20,214 nt of DNA from Candidatus Omnitrophota bacterium. Lineage in GTDB: Bacteria > Omnitrophota > Gorgyraeia > 2-01-FULL-45-10. The stretch is from positions 1 to 20,214 of the forward strand of contig JAPLMG010000275.1 of the NCBI GenBank assembly GCA_026387165.1. Direction: 5' to 3'. A program made the position numbers and the translations under genes. Under the pieces are notes generated by a model. That model saw only the letters and a list, made by a program, of their open reading frames with translations. It searched no databases and was not told where the DNA came from. This document shows positions 1-6,439 of this stretch, piece by piece. Each line of letters begins with the position of its first letter. The stretch's first letter is position 1.

Positions 1-149
1 AGGTGGAGGTATACGTAAAAGGTCCCGGCGCGGGAAGAGAATCAGCTATACGTTCTATACAAGCCGCCGGTATCACCGTGAGGGCTATAAGGGATGTCAC
101 CCCGATACCCCATAATGGCTGCCGTCCGCCGAAGAGAAGGAGAGTGTAA
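1..149 (+). CDS. rpsK: 30S ribosomal protein S11, C-terminal part (5' end outside window)
   Basis: The first complete codon is at base 3 and the frame runs to a TAA at 147-149. The 48 visible residues are the C-terminal third of S11, a 30S platform protein that contacts 16S rRNA near the mRNA exit and Shine-Dalgarno region. Diagnostic motifs are VKGPGAGRESAIR, the GITVRAIRDVTPIPHNGCRP signature and the basic tail PPKRRRV. The stop overlaps the rpsD start in a TAATG arrangement, so the two genes are translationally coupled, as expected in the rpsM-rpsK-rpsD-rpoA-rplQ operon. The 5' part lies before the window. Confidence 0.97.
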   Translation, partial: VEVYVKGPGAGRESAIRSIQAAGITVRAIRDVTPIPHNGCRPPKRRRV

Positions 150-784
150 TGGCACGATATACAGGGCCCTCATGCAGGCTTTGCAGAAGAGAAGGGGTCA
201 AACTATTTTTAAAGGGCACGCGCTGTTCAACAGAGAAGTGCGCTTTGTCGCGCAGGTCATTTCCGCCCGGGCAGCACGGACAGAACCAGATCCGCAAAAA
301 GACATCCAACTACGGCACTCAGCTTAGAGAGAAGCAGAAGGTTAAAAGGATATACGGCGTATTAGAGAAGCAGTTCAGGCACTGTTTCAGGATCGCGGAG
401 AAAGCCAAGGGCGTTACGGGCCTGACGCTGTTGCAGCTGTTGGAGCGCAGATTAGATAACGTTATATTCAGGACCAATTTCGCGTCCTCCAGATCCGAAG
501 CCAGAGAGCTTGTTCAGCACGGACATGTCTATGTCAATAAAAGAAGAGTCGATATACCGTCGTATACCGTGAAGACAGGCGAAGAGGTGGCTATTAAAGC
601 GAAGAAAGAAACGATGGCAAAGGCCATTAAGGATAGAAGAGAGTCTCTCACGGACAGGGTCATACCGAAGTGGTTAGATGTTGATAAGACCGATCTGAAA
701 GCCAAGATAGTGGATATGCCGAAGAAGGAAGACATCGGGTTCCAGATACAGGAACAGCTGATAGTCGAGTTGTATTCCAAGTAA
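149..784 (+). CDS. rpsD: 30S ribosomal protein S4 (zinc-binding form)
   Basis: This 211-residue protein is normal in length for S4, a primary 16S rRNA binder that nucleates the 30S body and is the classical translational repressor of this operon in E. coli. The N-terminus begins MARYTGPSCRLCRREG. Cysteines 9, 12, 26 and 31 form the four-Cys zinc-ribbon of 'C+' S4 proteins, which E. coli S4 lacks. The region around residues 92-155 is the S4 RNA-binding fold (RRLDNVIFR, SRSEARELVQHGHVYVNKRR). The start overlaps the rpsK stop by one base and is the only start that preserves the zinc ribbon. The TAA stop sits at the edge of a short inverted repeat (783-835). Confidence 0.98.
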   Translation: MARYTGPSCRLCRREGVKLFLKGTRCSTEKCALSRRSFPPGQHGQNQIRKKTSNYGTQLREKQKVKRIYGVLEKQFRHCFRIAEKAKGVTGLTLLQLLERRLDNVIFRTNFASSRSEARELVQHGHVYVNKRRVDIPSYTVKTGEEVAIKAKKETMAKAIKDRRESLTDRVIPKWLDVDKTDLKAKIVDMPKKEDIGFQIQEQLIVELYSK

Positions 785-835
785 TTCTACTCCGCCATTT
801 AACCCGTAGAAATCGGGTGGGGCTTCGTAGGAATT
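783..835. repeat. short imperfect palindrome between rpsD and rpoA
   Basis: The outer arms AATTCTAC (783-790) and GTAGGAATT (827-835) are imperfectly complementary. They enclose a 5-bp hairpin ACCCG/CGGGT (802-806 / 814-818) with a 7-nt loop. The left arm overlaps the rpsD stop codon. There is no U-tract, so it is not an intrinsic terminator. It could be an operon-internal processing site or a repeat-family relic. Confidence 0.45.
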
Positions 836-860
836 AAACGTATACAATAAGGAGAGAAAA

Positions 861-1856
861 ATGGGTATAAGCATGAAGAATTTCGAAATGCCGAAGAAGC
901 TCATTCTTGATGAGTCTACCGCAACGCCGGAATACGGCAAATTCATAGCGGAACCGTTCGAACGCGGATACGGCATGACGGTAGGAAATTCTTTGAGGAG
1001 AGTCCTCATATCATCGATCGAGGGGGCCGCCGTTACAAGCATCAAGATAGACGGCGTTTACCACGAGTTCTCCACGATCAAAGGCGTCGTAGAGGACGTT
1101 CCCCAGATCATACTGAACATAAAGAAGCTGGTCTTAAGATCACACTTTAAGACTCCCAGGCCGATATATATAGACGTGAGCAAAAAGGGCGAATTTACCG
1201 CAAAGAATATCAAGATAAATGAAACGGTAGAGGTAATAAATCCGGATCTGCACATCTGTACTTTGACCAAAGATGCCAACTTGAAGATAGAGATGCAGGT
1301 TGCGCGGGGCAGGGGCTATGTACCTGCCGACAGGAATAAGAAGGAGGGTCAGCCCATCGGGGTGATAGCGATAGACTCTATATTCACTCCTGTGAGAAGG
1401 GTAAATTTTGACGTAGAGAACACAAGAGTCGGCCAGATAACTGATTACGATAAACTGATCCTGGAAGTGTGGACCAATGGGGCGATAGCTCCGAAAGAGG
1501 CGCTCCTTTACGCGTCGAATATACTGCAGAGGCATCTCGATGTATTCGTCAACTTCGGAAAATTGCCGGAAGAAGAAGAAAGTCCTGAGGAGACCGAGGA
1601 GCAGAAATTACTGAAAGAGAAGATGAAGGTCCCGATATCGGAATTGGAACTGTCCGTGAGAAGCTCAAATTGCTTAAAAGAGGCGAGGATAAAGACGATA
1701 GGCGATCTGGTAAGGCGGTCAGAACTCGATATGCTTCAATACAGGAACTTTGGCAAGAAGTCCCTGGCTGAAATAAAGAAAGTTATAGTGGATATGGGAT
1801 TGTCGCTTGGGATGAAGGTCGAGAGCGCCAAGAAAGAGAAAGAAGTGTCCAAATAA
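861..1856 (+). CDS. rpoA: DNA-directed RNA polymerase subunit alpha
   Basis: The 331-residue protein is the RNA polymerase assembly subunit. The N-terminal domain (about residues 10-235) carries the dimerisation and beta/beta'-contact signature FERGYGMTVGNSLRRVLLSS-like (here LRRVLISSIEG). A charged, Glu-rich linker (about 236-260) leads to the C-terminal domain (about 262-320), with VRSSNCLKEARI and YRNFGKKSLAEIK. The latter includes the conserved Arg and Asn/Lys positions that contact UP-element DNA and activators. The start is set by GGAGAG at 851-856, five bases before ATG. A 52-base spacer with competing hairpins leads to rplQ. Confidence 0.98.
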   Translation: MGISMKNFEMPKKLILDESTATPEYGKFIAEPFERGYGMTVGNSLRRVLISSIEGAAVTSIKIDGVYHEFSTIKGVVEDVPQIILNIKKLVLRSHFKTPRPIYIDVSKKGEFTAKNIKINETVEVINPDLHICTLTKDANLKIEMQVARGRGYVPADRNKKEGQPIGVIAIDSIFTPVRRVNFDVENTRVGQITDYDKLILEVWTNGAIAPKEALLYASNILQRHLDVFVNFGKLPEEEESPEETEEQKLLKEKMKVPISELELSVRSSNCLKEARIKTIGDLVRRSELDMLQYRNFGKKSLAEIKKVIVDMGLSLGMKVESAKKEKEVSK

Positions 1857-1863
1857 AATGAGC

Positions 1864-1908
1864 CCCGCACCTTCTTAAAGGAGATGCGGGAACAGGAGAA
1901 GGTGCGGG
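1864..1908 (+). promoter_or_regulatory. candidate RNA switch over the rplQ ribosome-binding site
   Basis: Bases 1864-1875 form a perfect 12-bp complement to 1897-1908, which lie directly before the rplQ ATG and include most of its Shine-Dalgarno (GGAGAAGG, 1895-1902). The same 5' arm can instead pair with 1879-1890: 1864-1869 with 1885-1890, one mismatch, then five more pairs including a G.U, closing a 3-nt loop. The two hairpins are mutually exclusive; one hides the ribosome-binding site and the other frees it. There is no U-tract, so this is not a terminator. Control of L17 translation is an inference. Confidence 0.5.
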
Positions 1909-2550
1909 ATGAGACACCATAAAGGAAACGCAAAACTTGGGATGATGACGAGCCATAGAAAAGCTTTTATGCGGAATATGGCCCGAAATCTGCTGAAGCA
2001 CGAAAGAATAGAGACTACTAAGGGCCGCGCGAAAGAGTCCCGAAAACTCGTCGAGCGCCTGATAACCCTGACCAAGACAGACTCCGTATTTTCCAGAAGG
2101 CGCGCCTACGACATACTTCAGGACAGAGACCTCGTTATGAGGCTTTTTAAGGATATCGCGCCGCTTTTTAAATCCAGAACGAGCGGTTATACGCGCATAA
2201 TACCATTGGGTTTTAGGCGCGGTGACGGCGCGGATATGGTCATCCTGGAGCTAACAGAGAGAAAGATCATAGAAAAGCTGCCAAAAAAGAAGAAAGAGAA
2301 GGCGAAGCCTGAAGAGCCAAAGGCTGATGGCGCCGCGGATGCTGATGGCGACGCGAAGGCTCTCGAAGCCAAGCATAAGGAAGATATCAAAAAGGAAGAA
2401 TTGAGGGCAAAGCCGATCTCCAAGTCCAAGCCTACTCTTGCCGAAGAGAAGAGGGCTGAGAGAGCGAAGAGCGAGGATAAGAAGATTTCGAACAAGCCAA
2501 ACTTCATGAAGAACTTAAGAGGCCTCTTCCGCAAACGCGGTGACAGATAG
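1909..2550 (+). CDS. rplQ: 50S ribosomal protein L17 with long charged C-terminal extension
   Basis: Residues 1-120 are L17, a 50S protein near the exit tunnel. They include MRHHKGNAKLGMMTSHRKAF, LLKHERIETTKGRAKESRKL and the C-terminal core SGYTRIIPLGFRRGDGADM followed by VILEL. Typical bacterial L17 is about 115-130 residues; this one is 213. Residues about 122-213 are a low-complexity Lys/Glu/Ala tail ending in the very basic FMKNLRGLFRKRGDR, which could bind rRNA. The ATG at 1909 has SD GGAGAAGG at 1895-1902, inside a predicted hairpin. It is the last gene of the operon and is followed by a strong terminator. Confidence 0.96.
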   Translation: MRHHKGNAKLGMMTSHRKAFMRNMARNLLKHERIETTKGRAKESRKLVERLITLTKTDSVFSRRRAYDILQDRDLVMRLFKDIAPLFKSRTSGYTRIIPLGFRRGDGADMVILELTERKIIEKLPKKKKEKAKPEEPKADGAADADGDAKALEAKHKEDIKKEELRAKPISKSKPTLAEEKRAERAKSEDKKISNKPNFMKNLRGLFRKRGDR

Positions 2551-2573
2551 TCTTTCGTCGTCTCAAGTATTTC

Positions 2574-2606
2574 AAGCGCGTGGTGACATTCACCACGCGC
2601 TTTTTG
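2574..2606 (+). terminator. Rho-independent terminator of the ribosomal-protein operon
   Basis: A perfect 12-bp stem (2574-2585 with 2591-2602) has a 5-nt ACATT loop and a GC-rich core GCGCGTGGTG. The run of T at 2601-2605 follows directly. It lies 24 bases after the rplQ stop, so it ends the rpsK-rpsD-rpoA-rplQ transcript. Confidence 0.93.
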
Positions 2607-2629
2607 TTATCCCCATCCCCTGCATCTCG

Positions 2630-2901
2630 AAACCTAAGCCTTGTTATGTTCCGCACAAGGCCACCTAATAAGGTGGCAGGAAAAATGTTCCCCTCACAAT
2701 GAAGCTTGAGGTCGGTCTTTTGTTCAGTCGAAAAACGGGGGCCTGCGGAACTCGGCCCCTAAACGGGGCCTCATCCCGCCTAAAGGCGGGACCGCATACC
2801 GTCAAACGAGGGCGGACATCCTCGGCCCTTTTTAACCGTTTTTCTCCTTCACAAAAGACCTAACATTTTTATTGTGCGTCACATAACGAAAGCTTAGGTT
2901 T
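2630..2901 (-). repeat. structured repeat A, copy 1 (272 bp)
   Basis: The terminal 10-bp arms AAACCTAAGC (2630) and GCTTAGGTTT (ending 2901) are perfect inverted repeats. Further complementary blocks lie inward (GTTATGT/ACATAAC, GCACAA/TTGTGC, GAAAAACGG/CCGTTTTTC), so the whole element folds as one long interrupted hairpin. Local hairpins are 2692-2711 (CCTCA/TGAGG), 2754-2770 (GGCCCC/GGGGCC) and 2775-2790 (CCCGCC/GGCGGG). It has no credible ORF. Its reverse complement aligns with 13916-14293, sharing blocks such as CCGAGGATGT, CGAGTTCCGCAGG and GAACATTTTTCC. It is reported on the - strand because that orientation matches copy 2 on +. The class is not recognised; a non-coding RNA or a non-autonomous mobile element are the options. 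Confidence 0.8.
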
Positions 2902-2924
2902 TACGGCACATCTTCAGGGCAGGC

Positions 2925-3110
2925 GGACCTTGCGGGGAAGTTGCCGAAGCGGCGTTACAAATTTTGATACATTATGGCAATATAGAAAGGCCGGACAAAC
3001 TGCTCAAGCTATATATGGTTGGCAGGTTGGACGGCCATCAAAATTTGTCCGAATAAATTGGTATGCCTAATCCAATTTATGTCCGCTGAGGCAACTTCCC
3101 CGCAAGGTCC
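2925..3110 (-). repeat. structured repeat B, copy 1 (186 bp)
   Basis: The element is bounded by 21-bp perfect inverted repeats (2925-2945 and 3090-3110). Inside, a 12-bp perfect inverted repeat pairs 2957-2968 with 3037-3048, and a small hairpin AAATTGG/CCAATTT lies at about 3055-3078. The reverse complement of 13575-13760 has the same 186-bp length and matches at 172 of 186 positions by my hand alignment. Eight of the 14 differences fall in four base pairs that remain paired in both copies. It has no start codon or convincing protein. Confidence 0.85.
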
Positions 3111-3139
3111 ACGCCTGCCTGTAATTCCTGATTTTCCCC

Positions 3140-3167
3140 TTGAGTTTTCGACGGGATGTATTATAAT
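3140..3167 (+). promoter_or_regulatory. sigma70-type promoter for aspC
   Basis: The -35 TTGAGT (3140-3145) and consensus -10 TATAAT (3162-3167) are separated by 16 bases. The expected transcript start is near 3174, about 65 bases before the aspC start codon. Because an intrinsic terminator closes the preceding operon at 2606, this is the likely promoter of the metabolic gene block. Confidence 0.75.
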
Positions 3168-3170
3168 ATA

Positions 3171-3209
3171 CCTGCCTGCATGAACTCTGCGCAGCGGCAG
3201 TCAGGCAGG
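3171..3209 (+). promoter_or_regulatory. hairpin in the aspC 5' leader
   Basis: The arms CCTGCCTG (3171-3178) and CAGGCAGG (3202-3209) form an 8-bp stem at the very 5' end of the predicted transcript, with an inner CTGC/GCAG pairing. It lies just downstream of the -10 box. There is no U-tract. The role is unknown; an mRNA-stabilising 5' hairpin or a repeat remnant are plausible. Confidence 0.4.
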
Positions 3210-3238
3210 GACTCTAATATTGATAATTGAGGAGGCGT

Positions 3239-4405
3239 ATGAAGCTTGCTAAAAGAGTGTCGGACATAGGGGAATCGGTCACTTTAGAGATAACTTCTAA
3301 GGCGAAGTCGATGGCTAAAGAAGGCATCGACGTAGTCAGTTTTGCCGCAGGGGAACCGGACTTTGATACGCCGGACTTTATAAAGCAGGCCGCTATAAAG
3401 GCTATAAACGAGGGGTTTACGAAGTATACGCCGTCAAGCGGTATGCTGGAGCTGCGGGAAGCTATCTCGAGGAAATTCAAGCAGGATAATAACTTAGACT
3501 ATTCGCCGGCCCAGATTGTGGTATCTAACGGCGCCAAGCACTCGCTCTACAACATATTCCAGGCGATATGCGAGAAAGGTGATGAGGTTATTATACCCGC
3601 GCCTTACTGGCTAAGCTACCCGGCGATGGTGAATCTTGCCGAGGCAAAAAGCGTATTTGTCAATACGGATCTTAAGAATAATTTTAAAGTTACCGAAAAA
3701 GGCCTTGCCTCAAAGATCACTAAAAATACAAAATGCCTTATACTCAACAGCCCGTCAAATCCGACCGGCTCTTTATACGGGCTTGAAGAGTTAAAGATGA
3801 TAGCGGCGCTTGCCGTGAAGCACAAATTCTTCGTGATAAGCGATGAGATATATGAAAAATTAGTCTATGATAATAAGCCGTACGTTTCCATAGGTTCGCT
3901 CGGGCCTGATATACACGGCCTTACGATAACAGTGAACGGAGTTTCAAAGAGCTATTCCATGACCGGCTGGCGCATAGGTTACGCCGCGGGACCTATCGAT
4001 ATTATGAAGGCCATAGCCAATGTGCAGAGTCATGCGACCTCTAACCCTTGCTCCATAAGCCAAAAAGCTACGCTTGCCGGATTGGAAAGCGATCAGAAGT
4101 TCATCCTGGATATGAGGGCGGAATTCCAGAAGAGGCGCGATCTGATGGTTTCGCGGTTAAATAAGATGAAGAATATATCCTGCATTAAGCCGGAAGGCGC
4201 TTTTTATGTCTTCTGCGATATCTCGAATTTGAAAGAGAGCTCGGCTAAAATAGCGAATAGGTTACTCGACGAGGCGAAGGTGGCCGTAATACCGGGTGAG
4301 CCATTCGGCGCCGACTCGTTCATTCGTCTTAGTTTTGCGACAAGCATGGCGGTCATTGAGAAGGGAATGGATAGGTTGGAAAAATGGTTAAATTCGAATG
4401 CATAA
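3239..4405 (+). CDS. pyridoxal-phosphate aspartate aminotransferase (class I, subgroup I-gamma-like)
   Basis: The 388-residue fold-type I aminotransferase probably exchanges aspartate + 2-oxoglutarate with oxaloacetate + glutamate in the cytoplasm. Visible motifs are SFAAGEPDFDTP (residues 34-45), YTPSSGMLELREAI, SPSNPTG (171-177, cofactor-binding Asn174), SDEIYE (Asp202, Tyr205), the Schiff-base Lys237 in NGVSKSYSMTGWRIGY with Arg245, and substrate-carboxylate Arg in SFIRLSFA near the C-terminus. I chose ATG 3239, with GAGGAGG at 3229-3235, over an in-frame TTG at 3227 that would lie inside the ribosome-binding site. Related family members also act on aromatic amino acids or prephenate, so exact specificity is open. 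Confidence 0.93.
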   Translation: MKLAKRVSDIGESVTLEITSKAKSMAKEGIDVVSFAAGEPDFDTPDFIKQAAIKAINEGFTKYTPSSGMLELREAISRKFKQDNNLDYSPAQIVVSNGAKHSLYNIFQAICEKGDEVIIPAPYWLSYPAMVNLAEAKSVFVNTDLKNNFKVTEKGLASKITKNTKCLILNSPSNPTGSLYGLEELKMIAALAVKHKFFVISDEIYEKLVYDNKPYVSIGSLGPDIHGLTITVNGVSKSYSMTGWRIGYAAGPIDIMKAIANVQSHATSNPCSISQKATLAGLESDQKFILDMRAEFQKRRDLMVSRLNKMKNISCIKPEGAFYVFCDISNLKESSAKIANRLLDEAKVAVIPGEPFGADSFIRLSFATSMAVIEKGMDRLEKWLNSNA

Positions 4406-4601
4406 AATACTAAACTATGTTTAGAATGACCGATGTCCAATGTTTCAATAACGAATAAAGCTCCAATGACCAAATGTCAAATTTTTAAAATTGTGATTTG
4501 AAATCACTGCTGTCCAAGTTAGCCTGTCTGTCATTCCCGCGCAAGCGGGAATCCAGACGAGGATTGTTTATGGATGCCCGCCCTTCGACTTCGCTCAGGG
4601 C
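4406..4601. repeat. repeat-packed spacer between the aminotransferase and leuC
   Basis: The 196-base spacer has no gene. Bases about 4424-4490 hold AT-rich 'caatgacc/aaatgtcaaat' type sequence related to the array after glyS. Bases 4526-4558 form a strong hairpin: GTCTG/CAGAC outside and ATTCCCGC/GCGGGAAT (4533-4540 / 4545-4552) with a GCAA loop inside, like the widespread ATTCCCGC-type (dRS3-like) bacterial repeats. Bases 4581-4600, CCCTTCGACTTCGCTCAGGG, are another common repeat motif and end one base before the leuC ATG. Confidence 0.75.
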
Positions 4602-5807
4602 ATGCTTTCGGCGGTCTGCGATGTCGACTTCTGCTTCGGGCAGGACGGAACAAGCTCAATCATAATCGACAGTTTCAAAAAACTGGGTGTCAAAAAAGCG
4701 TTTGACCCGGAGAAATTCCGCATGGTAATTGACCACTCCGCGCCAAGCCCCAATATAGGCGTATCCGAGATACACAAGAAGATGAGGGAGTTTGCCGGGG
4801 CCTTTGATCTGGAGCTATACGATATCGGCTGCGGCGTATGCCACCAAATCATTCCTCAATATGGCCATGTTACCTGCGGCGACCTTGTGCTCGGGGCCGA
4901 TTCACACACATGTACTTACGGCGCGATAAACGTATTTTCTACCGGCGCGGGATCGACGGATATAGCCATTACGCTGGCAAGCGGCAAGAACTGGTTTAAG
5001 GTTCCTGAAACGATCAAGGTCACCGTAAAAGGCAAGCTGCCTGCCGGTGTCTACTCGAAAGATATAATCTTACATATCGCTAAGGATATAGGCTCTAACG
5101 GCGCTACATATAAATCGGTAGAGTTTTACGGCGAAACCATATCTTCTTTAAGCGTGGACGCCCGTCTGACGATATCGAATATGGCCGTCGAGATAGGGGC
5201 CAAGATAGGTATAATGGAGGCCGATAATAAAGTATTGAAGTGGGTTGCCGGAAAGTCGAAGAGGGCGCCGAACCCCGTCTATGCGGATCCCGGCGCGCGG
5301 TATGCGGCGGTGAAGGAGTATGACGTATCGAAGTTATCGCCGCAAATAGCCAAGCCGCACGCGGTCGATAATGTTTCGGACGTCGAAGAGCTTATTGAGC
5401 AAAGAATAGACCAGGCATATCTGGGCACATGCACCAACGGCCGGTTTGAGGATCTGGAGATCGCGGCAAAAGTATTGAAGAGAAATAAGGTCAATCCGGA
5501 AGTGAAGTTCATCATAGCGCCAGCTTCAAGAAAGATATTTCTTGAAGCTTCAAAGAAGGGCCTGATCGATATATTCATAGAGGCAGGCTGCGTTGTGGTA
5601 GGGCCGGGCTGCGGGCCGTGCGTAGGCACGCATAACGGTGTCTTGGCTGACGGCGAGGTAGCGATATCCACCGCGAACAGGAATTTCAAAGGCAGGATGG
5701 GCAATCCGAATTCATTCATCTACCTTGCCTCGCCGGCGACAGTTGCCGCTTCGGCGATCAGCGGAAAGATATCTGACCCCAGAGAATACAGGAAGAAATT
5801 AATATGA
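4602..5807 (+). CDS. leuC: LeuC/homoaconitase-family hydro-lyase, large subunit (N-terminally shortened)
   Basis: This is the large [4Fe-4S] subunit of the isopropylmalate isomerase/homoaconitase branch of the aconitase superfamily, which moves a hydroxyl by dehydration-rehydration. Cluster ligands are visible: Cys277 in LGTCTNGR, and Cys337 and Cys340 in GPGCGPCVG. Other motifs are QDGTSS (14-19), DHSAPSPN (44-51) and GADSHTCTYGA (98-108). The 401-residue reading frame starts almost at the 'VD...QDGT' strand. Relatives have roughly 20-25 further residues first (a helix of the type 'aeKIl..h'); here that region is repeat DNA, and ATG 4602 has no properly spaced Shine-Dalgarno. The substrate may be isopropylmalate, citrate or homocitrate. 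The partner small subunit follows with an ATGA overlap. Confidence 0.88.
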   Translation: MLSAVCDVDFCFGQDGTSSIIIDSFKKLGVKKAFDPEKFRMVIDHSAPSPNIGVSEIHKKMREFAGAFDLELYDIGCGVCHQIIPQYGHVTCGDLVLGADSHTCTYGAINVFSTGAGSTDIAITLASGKNWFKVPETIKVTVKGKLPAGVYSKDIILHIAKDIGSNGATYKSVEFYGETISSLSVDARLTISNMAVEIGAKIGIMEADNKVLKWVAGKSKRAPNPVYADPGARYAAVKEYDVSKLSPQIAKPHAVDNVSDVEELIEQRIDQAYLGTCTNGRFEDLEIAAKVLKRNKVNPEVKFIIAPASRKIFLEASKKGLIDIFIEAGCVVVGPGCGPCVGTHNGVLADGEVAISTANRNFKGRMGNPNSFIYLASPATVAASAISGKISDPREYRKKLI

Positions 5808-6439
5808 AAAAGGCCACAAAGTCACAAGGTCATGGTTCGACAGGCTCACCATCCCCGGGATCATCCCGAGCGAAGCCGAGGGACAAAGTCACAAGAAAAA
5901 AGATGGATGCCGAAGAGGTGAAGGCTCCGGTCCTTACCCAGCACTTTGCGAGAAGATTGAAGGTGCAGGACAATATTAACACCGATTACGTTATCTCCGG
6001 GCGATATAAGTTCAGAATCCAGGACCCTAAGGAGCTTTGCGAACATATCTTTGAGGACATAGATCCTGAATTTGCCGCGCGCGTCAAGAAGGGTGATATA
6101 CTTGTGGCCGGCGAAAACTTCGGGTGCGGTTCATCGAGGGAGCAGGCCCCACAGTCATTAAAGACCGCCGGATTCTATGCCGTAGCGGCGAAGAGCTTCG
6201 CCAGGATATTCTATAGAAACGCGTTCAATATCGGACTTATGCTCATTGAATGCGATACGGGATTTATCGATGACGGAGATACCATAGAGATTGATATAGA
6301 AAAAGGAAAATTAAAGGATGTCAGCAAGGGGCTGGTCTTCGATGTAAAGCCGATACCGTTCGTTATGAAGAAGCTTCTGGAGGACGGCGGGGTCATAGAG
6401 CATTTTAAAAAATACGGGGGATTTTCATTCAATGAGTAA
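5804..6439 (+). CDS. leuD: LeuD/homoaconitase-family hydro-lyase, small subunit, with repeat-encoded N-terminus
   Basis: This small swivelling subunit of the LeuCD-type enzyme completes the active site. The core is from about residue 41 onward: DNINTDYVISGRY (56-68), the catalytic-loop GENFGCGSSREQAP (103-116), and FARIFYRNAFNIGL. The 211 residues exceed the usual 160-170. The excess is residues 4-33 (Ser/Gly/Pro/Lys-rich), encoded by repeat sequence at 5811-5899. The ATG at 5804 overlaps the leuC stop (ATGA) and has AGGAAG at 5790-5795, so it looks like the original start with the repeat inserted downstream. ATG 5903 (Met34) is a possible internal start but lacks a good RBS. The specificity loop after GRY (KFRIQD) does not let me assign the substrate. 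Confidence 0.88.
   Translation: MKKATKSQGHGSTGSPSPGSSRAKPRDKVTRKKMDAEEVKAPVLTQHFARRLKVQDNINTDYVISGRYKFRIQDPKELCEHIFEDIDPEFAARVKKGDILVAGENFGCGSSREQAPQSLKTAGFYAVAAKSFARIFYRNAFNIGLMLIECDTGFIDDGDTIEIDIEKGKLKDVSKGLVFDVKPIPFVMKKLLEDGGVIEHFKKYGGFSFNE
5811..5899. repeat. repeat array inserted in the 5' end of leuD
   Basis: The 13-bp direct repeat ACAAAGTCACAAG occurs at 5816-5828 and 5883-5895. Between them lie GGTTCGACAGGCTCACC and CCCGAGCGAAGCCGAGGG, variants of common intergenic repeat motifs and related (in reverse complement) to 4581-4600. The GTCACAAG unit is the same family as the 16-bp tandem array at 20089-20136. The array is read in frame as leuD residues 3-32. Confidence 0.8.

Noticed and set aside
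1884..1922. A 12-codon mini-ORF (MREQEKVRDETP) overlapping the rplQ start, as a possible regulatory leader peptide.
   Set aside because: The only Shine-Dalgarno-like sequence (AAAGGAG) touches the ATG with no spacer, so initiation is unlikely.
2960..3070. A 36-codon open frame in repeat B (NFDTLWQYRKAGQTAQ..), also open in copy 2 on the - strand (about 13615-13725).
   Set aside because: It has no start codon or ribosome-binding site. Two of the three residue changes between copies (Thr/Lys and Val/Phe) are the two halves of the compensatory base pair in the stem, so constraint appears to be on pairing rather than protein.
2630..3110. CRISPR array, group I/II intron or rRNA fragment as explanations of the 2.6-3.1 kb non-coding region.
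   Set aside because: There are no regularly spaced direct repeats, no domain V-like hairpin or intron core, and no recognisable rRNA segment; the region is explained by two long interrupted hairpins.
3160..3165. A TATAAT on the - strand overlapping the aspC -10, which could make a divergent promoter driving B1 and A1.
   Set aside because: No -35-like hexamer lies at 16-18 bases on that strand; the match follows from the AT-rich near-palindrome.
3227..3238. TTG at 3227 as the start of the aminotransferase.
   Set aside because: It would place the start codon within the GAGGAGG ribosome-binding site of ATG 3239, and relatives begin at the latter (MKLAKRV).
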